Shown piece after piece: positions 52,322 to 61,887 of a DNA stretch of 64,000 nucleotides (positions within the stretch are counted from its first letter, which is position 1; every line of letters begins with the position of its first letter). The notes under the pieces were generated by a model. It was not told the DNA's origin and did no database searches. It worked only from the letters and a program-made list of their open reading frames with translations. The translations under genes and the position numbers were made by a program. Origin of the DNA: Ruegeria sp. PrR005 (lineage in GTDB: Bacteria > Pseudomonadota > Alphaproteobacteria > Rhodobacterales > Rhodobacteraceae); the NCBI RefSeq assembly GCF_010500245.1, contig NZ_JAAGOX010000003.1, positions 62,001 through 126,000 on the forward strand, in the 5' to 3' direction.

Positions 52322-52611
52322 GCTTTTGCGGCTCAAGTTTTGCACCGTTCACATTCCTGTTGCGAAAGCGTTACAAAAATCCCTTTGATTTCATGAGCTT
52401 GTATTTAGATCAAATTTTTATTCATTAAAAACAGCCAGTTGCGAGGTTGCCTATTTTTTAGGCAAATCACCAAAGACCCCGAGTTTGAAGGGAAATTTCT
52501 ACCTCACGAGAACTTATAGCCAGACTTATCCACAGAAGTCGTGGATTTGTTTCCTCTTGATCCGGCAATCAGAAGATTGCAGCCAAGGGGGTAGAATCAT
52601 ATTTCGGTACC
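52322..52611. other. AT-rich intergenic island upstream of uvrC with a DnaA-box match
   Basis: This 290-base gap is strikingly AT-rich for the window, mostly between 52360 and 52440. It holds a 7-bp hairpin TTGCCTA/TAGGCAA around five T (52447-52465) and a perfect TTATCCACA DnaA-box sequence at 52527-52535, with an oppositely oriented CGTGGAT 6 bases further on. A -10-like TAGAAT (52592-52597) is the best uvrC promoter clue, but its -35 is unclear. No open reading frame of note is present. Confidence 0.55.
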
Positions 52612-54483
52612 ATGGCTGACCAAACCCCAAACACCACCGATGCACCCGATACCGGATACGCCTGTATCCAGGGCTATCTGCGGACCCTGAGCGGAGCGCC
52701 GGGGGTCTACCGGATGCTCGATGCGCAGGCGCGGGTGCTCTATGTCGGCAAGGCCCGCAACCTCAAGGCGCGGGTCTCGAACTATGCCCGTCCCGGTCAC
52801 AGCCCGAGGATCGAGCGGATGATCCGCGAGACCGCATCGATGATGTTCCTGACCACGCGCACCGAGACCGAGGCGCTGTTGCTGGAACAGAACCTGATCA
52901 AGCAGCTCAAGCCGAAGTACAACGTGCTGCTCAGGGATGACAAAAGCTTTCCCAATATCCTGGTGGCCAAGGACCATCCCTTTGCCCAGATCAAGAAACA
53001 CCGGGGCGCAAAGAAGGAGAAAGGCACCTATTTCGGTCCCTTTGCCAGTGCCGGTGCGGTCAACCGCACCCTGAACCAGTTGCAAAAGGCGTTCCTGCTG
53101 CGCAACTGCACGGACGCGGTATTCGACAGCCGCACCCGGCCCTGCCTGCTCTACCAGATCAAGCGCTGCTCGGGACCGTGCGTGGGGCTGATCTCTGAGA
53201 CCGACTATGCCGCCGCCGTCAAGGATGCCGAACGGTTTCTCTCGGGCCGCTCGACCCGGGTGCAAGAGGAGCTGGCGGAGCAGATGATGGCGGCCTCCCA
53301 GGCGATGGAGTTCGAGCGCGCCGCCGCGTTGCGCGACCGGATCCGGGCTTTGACCACGGTGCAGGGCGCTCAGGGCATCAACCCGCGCGGCGTGGCCGAG
53401 GCGGATGTGGTGGCGCTGCATCTGGAAAACGGTCAGGCCTGCGTCCAGGTGTTTTTCATCCGCGCCAACCAGAACTGGGGTAACCGCGATTTCTATCCCC
53501 GCGTGGGCGAGGACGTCTCGGCGGCCGAGGTGATGGAGGCCTTCCTGGGTCAGTTCTATGACAACAAGGAACCGCCCCGTCAGCTGATACTGTCGGACGC
53601 GATCGAGAACGCCGACCTGATGACCGAGGCACTGAGCGAGAAGGCCGGGCGCAAGGTGGAATTGCTGGTGCCCCAGCGCGGCGAGAAGGCCGAGCTGGTT
53701 TCGGGCGCGCTGCGCAACGCGCGCGAGTCGCTGGCCCGGCGCATGTCGGAAAGCGCCACACAGGCCAAGCTGCTGCGCGGGCTGGCCGAGGCGTTCGACC
53801 TGGACGGCCCGCCGCAGCGGATCGAGGTCTATGACAACAGCCATATCCAGGGCACCAATGCGGTCGGTGGGATGATCGTGGCGGGGCCCGAGGGGTTCAT
53901 GAAGAACCAGTATCGCAAGTTCAACATACGCGGCGATGATCTGACCCCCGGCGACGATTTCGGCATGATGAAAGAGGTCCTGACCCGCCGCTTCACCCGG
54001 CTGCTGAAAGAGGATCCGGACCGTGACAAGGGGCTGTGGCCCGACCTCTTGCTGATCGACGGTGGCACCGGTCAGGTCAGTGCGGTGCAAGAAATCATGG
54101 TGGCCCACGGGGTCGAGGATATTCCGATGGTGGGCGTCGCCAAGGGCATCGACCGCGACCACGGCAAGGAAGAGTTCCATCGTATCGGCCAGCGCCCCTT
54201 TGCGTTGAAACGCAACGATCCGGTGCTCTACTTCATCCAGCGGCTCAGAGACGAGGCGCACCGATTTGCCATCGGCAGTCATCGCGCCAAGCGGGCCAAG
54301 GCGGTGGGAGCAACCCCGCTCGACGATATCCCCGGTGTCGGCGTCGCGCGCAAACGGGCGCTGCTGGCGCATTTCGGCAGCGCCAAGGCGGTGAGCCGCG
54401 CCGATCTGGCCGATCTGACCGCGGTCGAGGGCGTATCCGAGGGTCTGGCGCAGAAAATCTACGACTTCTTCCACGAAAGCTGA
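52612..54483 (+). CDS. uvrC: Excinuclease ABC subunit C
   Basis: A 623-residue nucleotide-excision-repair nuclease that makes the two incisions around a DNA lesion. Residues 25-105 are the GIY-YIG domain ([25 protein letters not shown]). The UVR motif that contacts UvrB is near residue 222 ([22 protein letters not shown]). The RNase H-like 5'-incision domain contains [18 protein letters not shown] near residue 405 and [12 protein letters not shown] near residue 480. Two helix-hairpin-helix motifs end the protein. It stands after the AT-rich island and is followed 50 bases later by a serine hydrolase gene. Confidence 0.96.
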   Translation: MADQTPNTTDAPDTGYACIQGYLRTLSGAPGVYRMLDAQARVLYVGKARNLKARVSNYARPGHSPRIERMIRETASMMFLTTRTETEALLLEQNLIKQLKPKYNVLLRDDKSFPNILVAKDHPFAQIKKHRGAKKEKGTYFGPFASAGAVNRTLNQLQKAFLLRNCTDAVFDSRTRPCLLYQIKRCSGPCVGLISETDYAAAVKDAERFLSGRSTRVQEELAEQMMAASQAMEFERAAALRDRIRALTTVQGAQGINPRGVAEADVVALHLENGQACVQVFFIRANQNWGNRDFYPRVGEDVSAAEVMEAFLGQFYDNKEPPRQLILSDAIENADLMTEALSEKAGRKVELLVPQRGEKAELVSGALRNARESLARRMSESATQAKLLRGLAEAFDLDGPPQRIEVYDNSHIQGTNAVGGMIVAGPEGFMKNQYRKFNIRGDDLTPGDDFGMMKEVLTRRFTRLLKEDPDRDKGLWPDLLLIDGGTGQVSAVQEIMVAHGVEDIPMVGVAKGIDRDHGKEEFHRIGQRPFALKRNDPVLYFIQRLRDEAHRFAIGSHRAKRAKAVGATPLDDIPGVGVARKRALLAHFGSAKAVSRADLADLTAVEGVSEGLAQKIYDFFHES

Positions 54484-54533
54484 CTTGCCTTTCCCGGCTG
54501 CCTGCGGTTGGGTCTGACCCAGGAGGAGAGCAG

Positions 54534-55694
54534 ATGACATTGATGCAGGGATTTCCACCGGCCGAGGCCGACCGGGCGACACTGGCGAACTGGCGCACCC
54601 AACCCTACTCGGCTTGGGCGTTTCACCATGTGCGCGAAGTCGTCCCCTCGGCCGAGATCGCCAACGCACCGGGCGATGTCTGGGCGCTGGAACGGGGTGT
54701 GCCGCTGCTGTCGGATACCGCGATCGAGGATATCCTCGCCCCGACCCTGACCGATGCGGTGGTCGTCCTGCACAAGGGCCGGGTGGTGCATGAGCTGTAT
54801 CGCAACGGTATGATCGCCGAGGACCCGCATATCCTGATGTCGGTGTCGAAATCCATGCTCGGCCTCCTTGCCGGTATCCTGGCGGACAAGGGTCTGTTGG
54901 ATCTTGAGGCTGGCATCATCGACTATATCCCCGAACTCGGGCCCACCGCCTATGCCGGGGCGACCGTGCGCCAGGCGCTGGACATGCGGGTGGGGGTCGA
55001 GTTCTCGGAGGATTACACCGCCACATCGGGCCCGATCATCGCCTATCGCAAGGCGGCCAACTGGAACGTGGTCGAACCCGGCGAGGTGGCCCCGGACCTG
55101 CGCAGCTTCCAGATGATGCTGACCGCAAGCGACGGTCCGCATGGCGGGCGGTTCCACTATGTCTCGCCGGTGACCGACCTTCTGGCCTGGGTGATCGAGC
55201 GGGCGGCGGGGCGGCGTTATGCCGACCTGATGTCCGAACATCTGTGGCAGCCGATGGGCGCCGAAAAGGCGGGCTATATCACCGTGGACCGGATCGGCGG
55301 GCCACGCGCGGCGGGCGGCATGTGCGTCACCGCCCGCGACCTGGCGCGGGTCGGCCAACTGATCTGCCAGGGCGGTGCGCGTGCGGACGGGCGACAGGTG
55401 ATCCCCGCCGCATGGCTGGAGGATATCGCGACCGCAGGCGACCGCGAGGCCTGGACCACCGGCGATTTCGGCGAGCGCTTCAGCGATTTCGACATGGCCT
55501 ATCGGTCGAAATGGTACGTTCATCCGGGCGAGGCGCCGTTGATCCACGGCATGGGCATTCACGGCCAATTCATCTTTGCCGACCCGGCGCGCGATCTCGT
55601 CGTGGCCTGGATGTCCTGCGAAGCGGAACCCACCAGCGACCGCGCCTTTGGCCTGCGCTATCGGCTGATCCAAGAATTGCGCGCGGCGCTATAG
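54534..55694 (+). CDS. Serine hydrolase, beta-lactamase/6-aminohexanoate-dimer-hydrolase type
   Basis: A 386-residue penicillin-recognising-fold hydrolase. The nucleophile motif is SVSKSML near residue 103 (Ser-x2-Lys), the second motif is in HYVSPVTDLL near residue 208 (Tyr-x-Ser) and the third segment is HGMGIHGQFIF near residue 338. No signal peptide is seen, so it is probably cytoplasmic. Relatives cleave linear amides, esters or D-amino peptides. AGGAGGAG precedes the ATG at 54534; the long upstream extension is antisense-type noise over uvrC. Confidence 0.85.
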   Translation: MTLMQGFPPAEADRATLANWRTQPYSAWAFHHVREVVPSAEIANAPGDVWALERGVPLLSDTAIEDILAPTLTDAVVVLHKGRVVHELYRNGMIAEDPHILMSVSKSMLGLLAGILADKGLLDLEAGIIDYIPELGPTAYAGATVRQALDMRVGVEFSEDYTATSGPIIAYRKAANWNVVEPGEVAPDLRSFQMMLTASDGPHGGRFHYVSPVTDLLAWVIERAAGRRYADLMSEHLWQPMGAEKAGYITVDRIGGPRAAGGMCVTARDLARVGQLICQGGARADGRQVIPAAWLEDIATAGDREAWTTGDFGERFSDFDMAYRSKWYVHPGEAPLIHGMGIHGQFIFADPARDLVVAWMSCEAEPTSDRAFGLRYRLIQELRAAL

Positions 55695-55751
55695 GCAATG
55701 CGGCACACCTGTCCTCTTTTCCAATCGCACAGTGCAGGGTAGACCCGTGAC

Positions 55752-56423
55752 ATGAAATGGAACCTGCCCAATATCCTGACCCTGCTGCGCCTGCTGGCAG
55801 CCCCGGGTCTTGCCGTTATGTTTCTGTATTTCAGCCGCCCCTATGCCGACTGGTTCGCGCTGCTGCTGTTCGTGTCAGCGGCGGTGACCGACTGGTTCGA
55901 CGGTTATCTGGCCCGTGCCTGGAAACAGGAAACCAAGATGGGCGCGATGCTGGATCCGATCGCCGACAAGGCGATGGTGGTGATCGCGCTGATGATCCTG
56001 GTGGGTTATTCGGCCGAACACTGGACACCCTGGCTGGTGCTGCCCGCCACCGTGATCCTGTTCCGCGAGGTCTTTGTCTCGGGCCTGCGTGAATATCTCG
56101 GTGACGTAGCAGGCACTCTCAAGGTCACCAAACTGGCAAAATGGAAGACCACCGCGCAGATGATCGCCATCGCAGTTCTGTTCAGCCAGGGCATCTTTGA
56201 ACACTATCTGGTGATGTCCTCCTTTGGCATGGATCAGCCGATGGTCGATCAGATCCTGACAGGTGCCGTCCCGGACCTCCACGGGCTGCGGTGGAAGCTC
56301 GAAGGCATGGTCTGGGCTGGGCGCGCGGGCTTGTGGCTCTTGTGGGTCGCGGCGGCGCTGACATTGATCACCGGCGTTGACTACCTACGTAAAGCCATGC
56401 CGCACCTGAAGGAGACGCGCTGA
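55752..56423 (+). CDS. pgsA: CDP-diacylglycerol-glycerol-3-phosphate 3-phosphatidyltransferase
   Basis: A 223-residue integral membrane enzyme making phosphatidylglycerol phosphate. The CDP-alcohol phosphatidyltransferase motif is complete: Asp47, Asp50-Gly51, Ala54-Arg55, Gly64, Asp68 and Asp72 in DWFDGYLARAWKQE and GAMLDPIADK. Five to six hydrophobic helices are predicted. The stop and the moaD ATG overlap by one base, so lipid and molybdopterin genes share a transcript, an arrangement I know from related genomes but cannot explain functionally. Confidence 0.94.
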   Translation: MKWNLPNILTLLRLLAAPGLAVMFLYFSRPYADWFALLLFVSAAVTDWFDGYLARAWKQETKMGAMLDPIADKAMVVIALMILVGYSAEHWTPWLVLPATVILFREVFVSGLREYLGDVAGTLKVTKLAKWKTTAQMIAIAVLFSQGIFEHYLVMSSFGMDQPMVDQILTGAVPDLHGLRWKLEGMVWAGRAGLWLLWVAAALTLITGVDYLRKAMPHLKETR

Positions 56424-56668
56424 TGGATGTACTCTATTTCGCCTGGGTCCGCGAACGGATCGGCATTCCGCGCGAGCGGGTCGAGACCGGGGCCGAGACC
56501 GTGGCGCAGCTGGTCGAGGAGTTGCGCGCGCGCGAGCCGCGCTATGAAGCAGCCTTTGCCGATCTCAGCGCCCTGCGGGTCGCGCTGGATCAGGGCCTGG
56601 CCGATTTCGATGCACCGCTGGCCGGTGTGCGCGAGGTGGCCTTCTTTCCGCCGATGACGGGGGGCTGA
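56423..56668 (+). CDS. moaD: Molybdopterin synthase small subunit
   Basis: An 81-residue ubiquitin-like sulfur carrier with the required C-terminal Gly-Gly (PPMTGG), which is thiocarboxylated to donate sulfur to precursor Z. The N-terminus MDVLYFAWVRERIGIPRERV and the AVREVAFFPP-type ending are characteristic. It directly follows pgsA and lies 5 bases before moaE. Confidence 0.94.
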   Translation: MDVLYFAWVRERIGIPRERVETGAETVAQLVEELRAREPRYEAAFADLSALRVALDQGLADFDAPLAGVREVAFFPPMTGG

Positions 56669-56673
56669 TCGCC

Positions 56674-57117
56674 ATGCGCGTGGTGGTGCAGCAAGAGCCC
56701 TTTGACCTTGGCGCCGAGGCCAACGCCTTTGCCGCCGCCGATACCGGCATGGGCGCCATCGTGACCTTTACCGGTGTGGTGCGCGACCTGGCACGCGGCG
56801 ATCTCGATGTGATGGAGATCGAACATTATCCGGGCATGACCGAAAAGGCGCTGACCAAGATCGCTGCCGAGGCACAGGAGCGCTGGGCGCTGGGCGATGT
56901 GCTTGTGATCCATCGCTATGGCCGCCTTGCCCCCGGCGACCGCATCATGATGGTGGCCACCGCCGCACCCCATCGCAAGGATGCGTTCGAGGCGGCCGAA
57001 TACCTGATGGACTATCTGAAATCCCGCGCTCCGTTCTGGAAAAAGGAAATCACCGGGGCTGGCGCCGGTTGGGTCGCCGCCAAGGACGAGGACGAAGACG
57101 CCCTGACCCGCTGGTGA
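56674..57117 (+). CDS. moaE: Molybdopterin synthase catalytic subunit
   Basis: A 147-residue partner of MoaD, converting cyclic pyranopterin monophosphate to molybdopterin. Signature stretches are GAIVTFTGVVRD near residue 28, LEIEHYPGMTEKAL-like MEIEHYPGM near residue 48, VIHRYGRLAPGD near residue 77 and SRAPFWKKEIT near residue 112, with the catalytic lysines. It ends convergent with pxpA only 4 bases away. Confidence 0.95.
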   Translation: MRVVVQQEPFDLGAEANAFAAADTGMGAIVTFTGVVRDLARGDLDVMEIEHYPGMTEKALTKIAAEAQERWALGDVLVIHRYGRLAPGDRIMMVATAAPHRKDAFEAAEYLMDYLKSRAPFWKKEITGAGAGWVAAKDEDEDALTRW

Positions 57118-57121
57118 GATC

Positions 57122-57883
57122 CTAGCGCTCGAACCTTGTCACCTCTACCCCGCCTTCTTCCAGGCAGGCCCGTACCGAGCGGGCGATCTGAACCGCCGTC
57201 GGCCCGTCGCCATGCAGGCAGATGGTGTCGACCGAGGTCTCCAGATGCTTGCCGCTTTCGGTGATGATGGCGCCCGCCCGCACCATCTTAAGCATACGCG
57301 GCCCGGCGATATGTGGATCGTGGATCACCGCGCCGGGCAGCGACCGGTCGACCAGCGTGCCGTCGTCGTTATAGGCGCGATCGGCAAAGATCTCGCCCAC
57401 CCATTTGCAGCCCAGTTCGCGCACCGCCTGTTCCTGCTTGGTGACCGCCAGCACCATGATGATGATATCGGGGTCCACGTCCAGCGCGCCCTGGTAACAG
57501 GCGCGCGCCATGTCCTGATCGACCGAGCACATGTTGGCCAGCGCCCCATGCAATTTCAGATGCCGGACCTGCGCGCCCACCGCCCGTGCCATGCCCAGCG
57601 CCGCGCCCAGCTGATAGCGCACCATGTTGCGCAGCGAGGCCAACGGTACCTTCATGTTGCGGCGACCGAACCCTTGCAGGTCGGGAAAGCCCGGATGCGC
57701 ACCGATGCCCACGCCGTTTTCCGCCGCGAGCGCCATGGTTTTCGCCATCACGTCCGGGTCACCGGCATGAAAGCCACAGGCGATATTGGCCGAGGTGATG
57801 ATTTTCAGCAGGCTGTCATCGTCGCCCATCTTCCAGGGGCCAAAGCTTTCGCCCATGTCCGCGTTCAGATCCACTTGGGTCAT
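57122..57883 (-). CDS. pxpA: 5-oxoprolinase subunit A (LamB/YcsF family)
   Basis: A 253-residue TIM-barrel-like subunit of the prokaryotic ATP-dependent 5-oxoprolinase, which opens 5-oxoproline to glutamate. Hallmarks are VDLNADMGESFGPW at residues 3-16, ANIACGFHAGDP near residue 33, GIGAHPGFPDLQGFGRR near residue 60 and LHGALANM near residue 112. It is last in the leftward operon, 10 bases after pxpC. Having the PxpB and PxpC partners present supports the activity. Confidence 0.93.
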   Translation of the reverse strand: MTQVDLNADMGESFGPWKMGDDDSLLKIITSANIACGFHAGDPDVMAKTMALAAENGVGIGAHPGFPDLQGFGRRNMKVPLASLRNMVRYQLGAALGMARAVGAQVRHLKLHGALANMCSVDQDMARACYQGALDVDPDIIIMVLAVTKQEQAVRELGCKWVGEIFADRAYNDDGTLVDRSLPGAVIHDPHIAGPRMLKMVRAGAIITESGKHLETSVDTICLHGDGPTAVQIARSVRACLEEGGVEVTRFER

Positions 57884-57893
57884 GATATGCTCC

Positions 57894-58892
57894 TCAATCG
57901 GTGGCGGACACGACGCCGCTGATCAGTTGGTAGGACAGAAGGTCGGGAATGTCATGCGGGTCGCGCACCAATGGTTCGACCCGCGAGCTGAGGCGCGCAA
58001 GGTCCTTGAGCCAGGCGGCATGCAGACTGACGGCCTCGTCCAGCGACACGAACTGAAAGCGCACCGCGCCCCCCGGCGGCGTCTGCGCCGCGCGCGGCAG
58101 GTCACAGGGCAGCACGGTCGCGATTCGGGGATAGCCGCCAGTGGTCTGACATTCGGGCAACAGGATGAACGGGTTACCAGTGCCGGTCATCTGGATATCG
58201 CCGGGCGAGATCACCTCGGATAGAATGTTGAGCTGTCCCTTGGCGGAAAAACCGGGCCCGTCGCTGTCCAGTTGCATCCCCATCCTGTTGGCGCGCGGAC
58301 CACGGCGGAACTCGGTCGCCTCGAACCGGGCCAGCGTCTCGGCATCGAACAGCGCGGTCTGGAAACTCGCCACCACCCGCAGGGTGCCGCCGCCAAACCG
58401 GTCTTCGGCGGCGATTTTCATCCCCGCTTCCCCCTTGTCCGGCCCGGGAACGAGCGTATCGCCCGCCGCCACCGCGCGACCAACCCGCGCCGCCAGATGC
58501 GCCGAGCGCGAGCCAAGGAAAGGCTCGGTTGCAATGCCGCCGCCCAGATGCAGGTATCCGTACCCGCCCCTCAGCACCGCCCCGATGCTGAGCCTTTGTC
58601 CCTTTGCTAAAGCGTGCGAGGCGTTCCAGGCGACCGGGCTGCCGTCTATGCTGGCCTGCATCGGCGCGCCGGTGAGCGCGATGCGCACAGGCGATAAGGC
58701 CTCGAATTCACCGCCCATACCAGCCATCTCCAGCGCCGCCAGATCGGGTTTCCGACGCAAGAGCGCCGCCCCTTCGTAGAGCGCACGCAGATCGGCGGCG
58801 CCCGAGCGCGACAGACCCTGATCCAGGTAGCCTTCGCGTCCCTGGTCCTGGATGGTGCAGGCCGGGCCGATGCGGCGGACGATCAGGCTCAT
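57894..58892 (-). CDS. pxpC: 5-oxoprolinase subunit C (biotin-dependent carboxyltransferase-like family)
   Basis: A 332-residue KipA/PxpC-type protein. Typical features are CTIQDQGREGYLDQGLSRSGAAD at residues 13-35, LGGGIATEPFLGSRSAHLAA near residue 116 and PECQTTGGYPRIATVLPCDL near residue 247. It works with PxpB in 5-oxoproline phosphorylation and ring opening. Its ATG overlaps the pxpB stop by 4 bases, so the two are translationally coupled. Confidence 0.92.
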   Translation of the reverse strand: MSLIVRRIGPACTIQDQGREGYLDQGLSRSGAADLRALYEGAALLRRKPDLAALEMAGMGGEFEALSPVRIALTGAPMQASIDGSPVAWNASHALAKGQRLSIGAVLRGGYGYLHLGGGIATEPFLGSRSAHLAARVGRAVAAGDTLVPGPDKGEAGMKIAAEDRFGGGTLRVVASFQTALFDAETLARFEATEFRRGPRANRMGMQLDSDGPGFSAKGQLNILSEVISPGDIQMTGTGNPFILLPECQTTGGYPRIATVLPCDLPRAAQTPPGGAVRFQFVSLDEAVSLHAAWLKDLARLSSRVEPLVRDPHDIPDLLSYQLISGVVSATD

Positions 58893-59638
58893 GCCGCGAT
58901 CTCCTCGACCGTGGCGCCGCCGGTGCCATCCTCGTTATGGGCGCGGATATGGTCCAGTTCCGCCCGTTCGATGGGTTCGAACATCATCTCGTCACCGGGG
59001 TTGAGGGCAAATGTCGGCTCCATCCCCGGGCGGAAGCAGCGGAACGCGGTCTGTCCGATATGGCGCCAGCCGGTGGGCGTAGGCCCGGCAAAGACGATGA
59101 GCTGACGAATGGCGCAGACCAGCGCGCCTTCGGGCACCATCGGGGTCAGCTGTTGCAGGCGCGGAATGTCGAACTCGGGCGCCAACGGGCCGAGATAGGG
59201 CTGGCCGGGGGCAAAGCCGATGGTCAGCACCCGCACGCGCGATTTTCCCAAACGGCGGATCGCCTCGCCTACGTCCAGACCCGCGGCCATGGCGGCGTCT
59301 TCGAGTTGCGGCGCCAGATCGGTGCCATAGACGGTGGGCACCCGCCACAGTTTGCGGCCCGAGGGCAGTGGCGCGGCATACCAGTCGCGTTCGGCCAGCA
59401 GGGCGGCCAGCCGCGCCTGTACCTCGGCGTGGCTCAACCGCAGCGGGTCAAAGCGCAGATAGGCCGAGGCGAGCGAGGTCGAGCTTTCCACCACGCCCTC
59501 CCACCCGGCCTCGTGCAGCGCGCCGCGAAAGGCCAACGCGGCGCGGTTCGACTGCTCGGTCATGGTGTCGGCAAAGGTGACAAGCATCCCGTCCAGCCCA
59601 ACGGAACGTATCAGGGGAAACGGGTCAAACCGGGTCAT
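58889..59638 (-). CDS. pxpB: 5-oxoprolinase subunit B (KipI-like)
   Basis: A 249-residue allophanate-hydrolase-subunit-1 fold protein. The diagnostic segment is LTIGFAPGQPYLGPL near residue 135 followed by a P-rich turn (IPRLQQLTPMVPEGALVCA) and PTPTGWRHIGQT near residue 184. The first 55 residues carry the conserved arginine-phenylalanine start and an LVTFADTM helix. Its ATG lies 14 bases inside the end of the BASS-type transporter gene. Confidence 0.9.
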   Translation of the reverse strand: MTRFDPFPLIRSVGLDGMLVTFADTMTEQSNRAALAFRGALHEAGWEGVVESSTSLASAYLRFDPLRLSHAEVQARLAALLAERDWYAAPLPSGRKLWRVPTVYGTDLAPQLEDAAMAAGLDVGEAIRRLGKSRVRVLTIGFAPGQPYLGPLAPEFDIPRLQQLTPMVPEGALVCAIRQLIVFAGPTPTGWRHIGQTAFRCFRPGMEPTFALNPGDEMMFEPIERAELDHIRAHNEDGTGGATVEEIAA

Positions 59639-60545
59639 AGAGCCTCCGCATCAGGGTCGGGGTCAGGTACATGGGAAACTGGTAGCATCCCAGAAATATC
59701 AAGAGCGGGTCGGTCGCCTCGGGCGGCAGGGCCACCAGAAACAGCGCGAAATTGCGGTTGCCCGCGACAATCGAGGTCGGCACCGGATCAGGCCGGCCGG
59801 TGCCGCGCAGGAACGCAAAACTCAAGAGCTGGGCCCCGAAATTGATCCCAAAGGCGGCGGCCAGCCAAAAGGCCAGATCGGCCGGACGCTCGGCCAGCGC
59901 GGGCCGGATCGCTGACATCAGCGCCACCACCACCACGGCCAGCGCGATCACCGTCAGCCCGTCGACCGCGCGGCGGTTGATCTCCGACAGGTGACGCGCG
60001 CCCCAGTGGCGCAGGGCAAAGCCCAGACCGGCAGCGGCAAGGATCACCGCCAACAGCCGCAGCGCGGCCGCCAGTACGGCGGCTAGGTCGCCGAACTCGG
60101 GCAGGAACCAGAACACCGGAATCGCCGTCAGCGGCAACAGCGCGGTGCCAAGGATGAGGAGGCGCAGCGCCGGGGCCGGATCCTGCCGCAACAGGATGGT
60201 GAAATTCGCCGATCCGGTGACCGAAGGCGCCGCAAGCACCAGTGCCAAGGCGAGTGCCAGAGGCGTCATCGGCAGGCAGATGAGTTTCAACAGCAGCAGG
60301 AAACCCAGCGGCAGCGCCAGTTGCAGGACCAGCACCGCGCGGGCGGTGCGGGTCAAATCGTTGAGCTTGCCCGCCGCATCGACCGGGCCGATGCGAAAGG
60401 CAGTGAGGAACAGCAGGAAAGCCACCAATTCGGGGATCCACGGCCGCATTGCGGCCGCCACCCCCGGCAGGGCAAGCCCGGCAACCAGGCCCGCAATAAG
60501 GCCGAGCTTGCCATGCCGGGCGATGTAGGCCAGCGCCTGTTGCAT
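59625..60545 (-). CDS. BASS-family (bile acid:sodium symporter-like) transporter
   Basis: A 306-residue membrane protein with nine to ten hydrophobic helices and the BASS core, for example APSVTGSANFTILLRQDP near residue 134 and VAGNRNFALFLVALPP near residue 262, the latter near the sodium and ligand site in known structures. It sits between the TRAP large permease and pxpB in one operon. It may export or import the lactam, its product glutamate or a related organic acid. The direction is unknown. Confidence 0.8.
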   Translation of the reverse strand: MQQALAYIARHGKLGLIAGLVAGLALPGVAAAMRPWIPELVAFLLFLTAFRIGPVDAAGKLNDLTRTARAVLVLQLALPLGFLLLLKLICLPMTPLALALALVLAAPSVTGSANFTILLRQDPAPALRLLILGTALLPLTAIPVFWFLPEFGDLAAVLAAALRLLAVILAAAGLGFALRHWGARHLSEINRRAVDGLTVIALAVVVVALMSAIRPALAERPADLAFWLAAAFGINFGAQLLSFAFLRGTGRPDPVPTSIVAGNRNFALFLVALPPEATDPLLIFLGCYQFPMYLTPTLMRRLYDPV

Positions 60546-60572
60546 CCTGCCGTTCCTCTTGGACCATTCTCG

Positions 60573-61883
60573 TCAGCTAGGTCGAGACCTGATGTTCTCG
60601 GGCAGCCAGGTGGCCAGATCCGGGAAGGCGATGAGCACGAAGACCATCAGCACCATGATCAGGAACATCGGGATCGCGGCGCGGGCGATGAACCCCATCT
60701 GGTGTTCGGTCATGCCTTGCAGCACGAACAGGTTGAACCCGATCGGCGGCGTGATCTGCGCCATCTCCACCACCACGACGATGAAGATACCGAACCAGAT
60801 CAGGTCGATCCCCGCCTCGCGGATCATCGGCTCGACTACCGCCATCGTCAGAACCACCGAAGAGATACCGTCGAGGAAACAGCCCAGGATGATGTAGAAC
60901 ACCAGGAGCACCATCAACAGCTCGAACCGGCTCAGCTCGAAACTGGCGATCAGGTCGGCCAGGCCGCGCGGCAGCCCGGTAAAGCCCATGCTGAGCGACA
61001 GGAAGGCCGCGCCCGCAAGGATCAGCGCGATCATGGCCGAGGTGCGGACCGCGCCCATCAGGCTTTCTGTAAAGGTGCCCCAATTGAGAGACCCCTGCCC
61101 CGCCGCCAGCGCCAGCGCACCGATCACTCCGAATGCGGCCGCCTCGGTCGCGGTGGCAAAGCCCAGATACATGGAGCCGATCACAACGATGATCAGCAGC
61201 ATGACCGGGATCAGGAAGCGCGAGTTCTGCACCTTTTCAAAGAAACTCATCTTTGGTTCCGGCGCGGGGTTCCAGTTCGACGAGACCTTGGAATAGATCG
61301 CCACATAGGTCATGAACATCAGCGCCAGCACCAGACCGGGCAGGATGCCCGCAAAGAACAGCTTGGTGATCGATTCATTGATGGTCACGCCATAGACGAT
61401 CAGCGTCAGCGAGGGCGGGATCATCAGGCCCAGCGTGGCCGCGCCCGCCAGGGTTCCGATAACCATGCGCTCGGGGTACTGCCGCTTGCGCAATTCGGGG
61501 ATCGACATCTTGCCCACGGTGGTCAGCGTCGCAGCCGAAGAACCCGAGACCGCCGCAAACACGGTGCAGCCCACGATATTGGTATGCACCAGCCCGCCCG
61601 GCAGCCGCGCCATCCAGGGCGACAGGCCGCGGAACATGTCCTCGGATAGTCGCGTTCGGTATAATATCTCGCCCATCCAGATGAAGAGCGGCAGCGCGGT
61701 CAGCGTCCAGCTTGAGGCCGAGCGCCAGATCACCGTGATCATCGCATCCCCCGTGGGGCGCGAGGTGAAAAGTTCCATTCCTACAAAGGCCACGCCCAGC
61801 AGCGCGAGGCCCACCCAGACACCAGAGCCCAGAAGCAGGAACAGAACGAAGAGAAACAGTGCAATCGGGATCAGTTGTTCCAT
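60573..61883 (-). CDS. TRAP transporter large permease (DctM-like, second system)
   Basis: A 436-residue 12-helix permease. Family stretches are TALPLFIWMGEILYRTRLSEDMFRGLSPW near residue 61, VFAAVSGSSAATLTTVGKMSIPELRKR near residue 108 and GAATLGLMIPPSLTLIVYGV near residue 147, and EMAQITPPIGFNLFVLQGMTEH near residue 381. It starts 4 bases after the small-permease stop. The TRAP genes probably import the lactam or amino-acid substrate of the downstream 5-oxoprolinase. Confidence 0.93.
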   Translation of the reverse strand: MEQLIPIALFLFVLFLLLGSGVWVGLALLGVAFVGMELFTSRPTGDAMITVIWRSASSWTLTALPLFIWMGEILYRTRLSEDMFRGLSPWMARLPGGLVHTNIVGCTVFAAVSGSSAATLTTVGKMSIPELRKRQYPERMVIGTLAGAATLGLMIPPSLTLIVYGVTINESITKLFFAGILPGLVLALMFMTYVAIYSKVSSNWNPAPEPKMSFFEKVQNSRFLIPVMLLIIVVIGSMYLGFATATEAAAFGVIGALALAAGQGSLNWGTFTESLMGAVRTSAMIALILAGAAFLSLSMGFTGLPRGLADLIASFELSRFELLMVLLVFYIILGCFLDGISSVVLTMAVVEPMIREAGIDLIWFGIFIVVVVEMAQITPPIGFNLFVLQGMTEHQMGFIARAAIPMFLIMVLMVFVLIAFPDLATWLPENIRSRPS

Positions 61884-61887
61884 GTCC

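Noticed and set aside
52527-52535. Chromosomal origin at the AT-rich island before uvrC
   Set aside because: Only one perfect DnaA box is present and no origin-linked genes (dnaA, dnaN, parAB, gidA) are nearby. It is kept as a regulatory curiosity only.
52597-54669. A 690-codon minus-strand open frame
   Set aside because: It lies opposite uvrC, which is unmistakable by motifs. Long antisense frames are expected at this GC content.
60321-61649. A 442-codon plus-strand open frame rich in Gln, His, Asp and Arg
   Set aside because: It is the shadow of the BASS and TRAP permease genes. The hydrophobic codons of those genes read as charged residues on the other strand.
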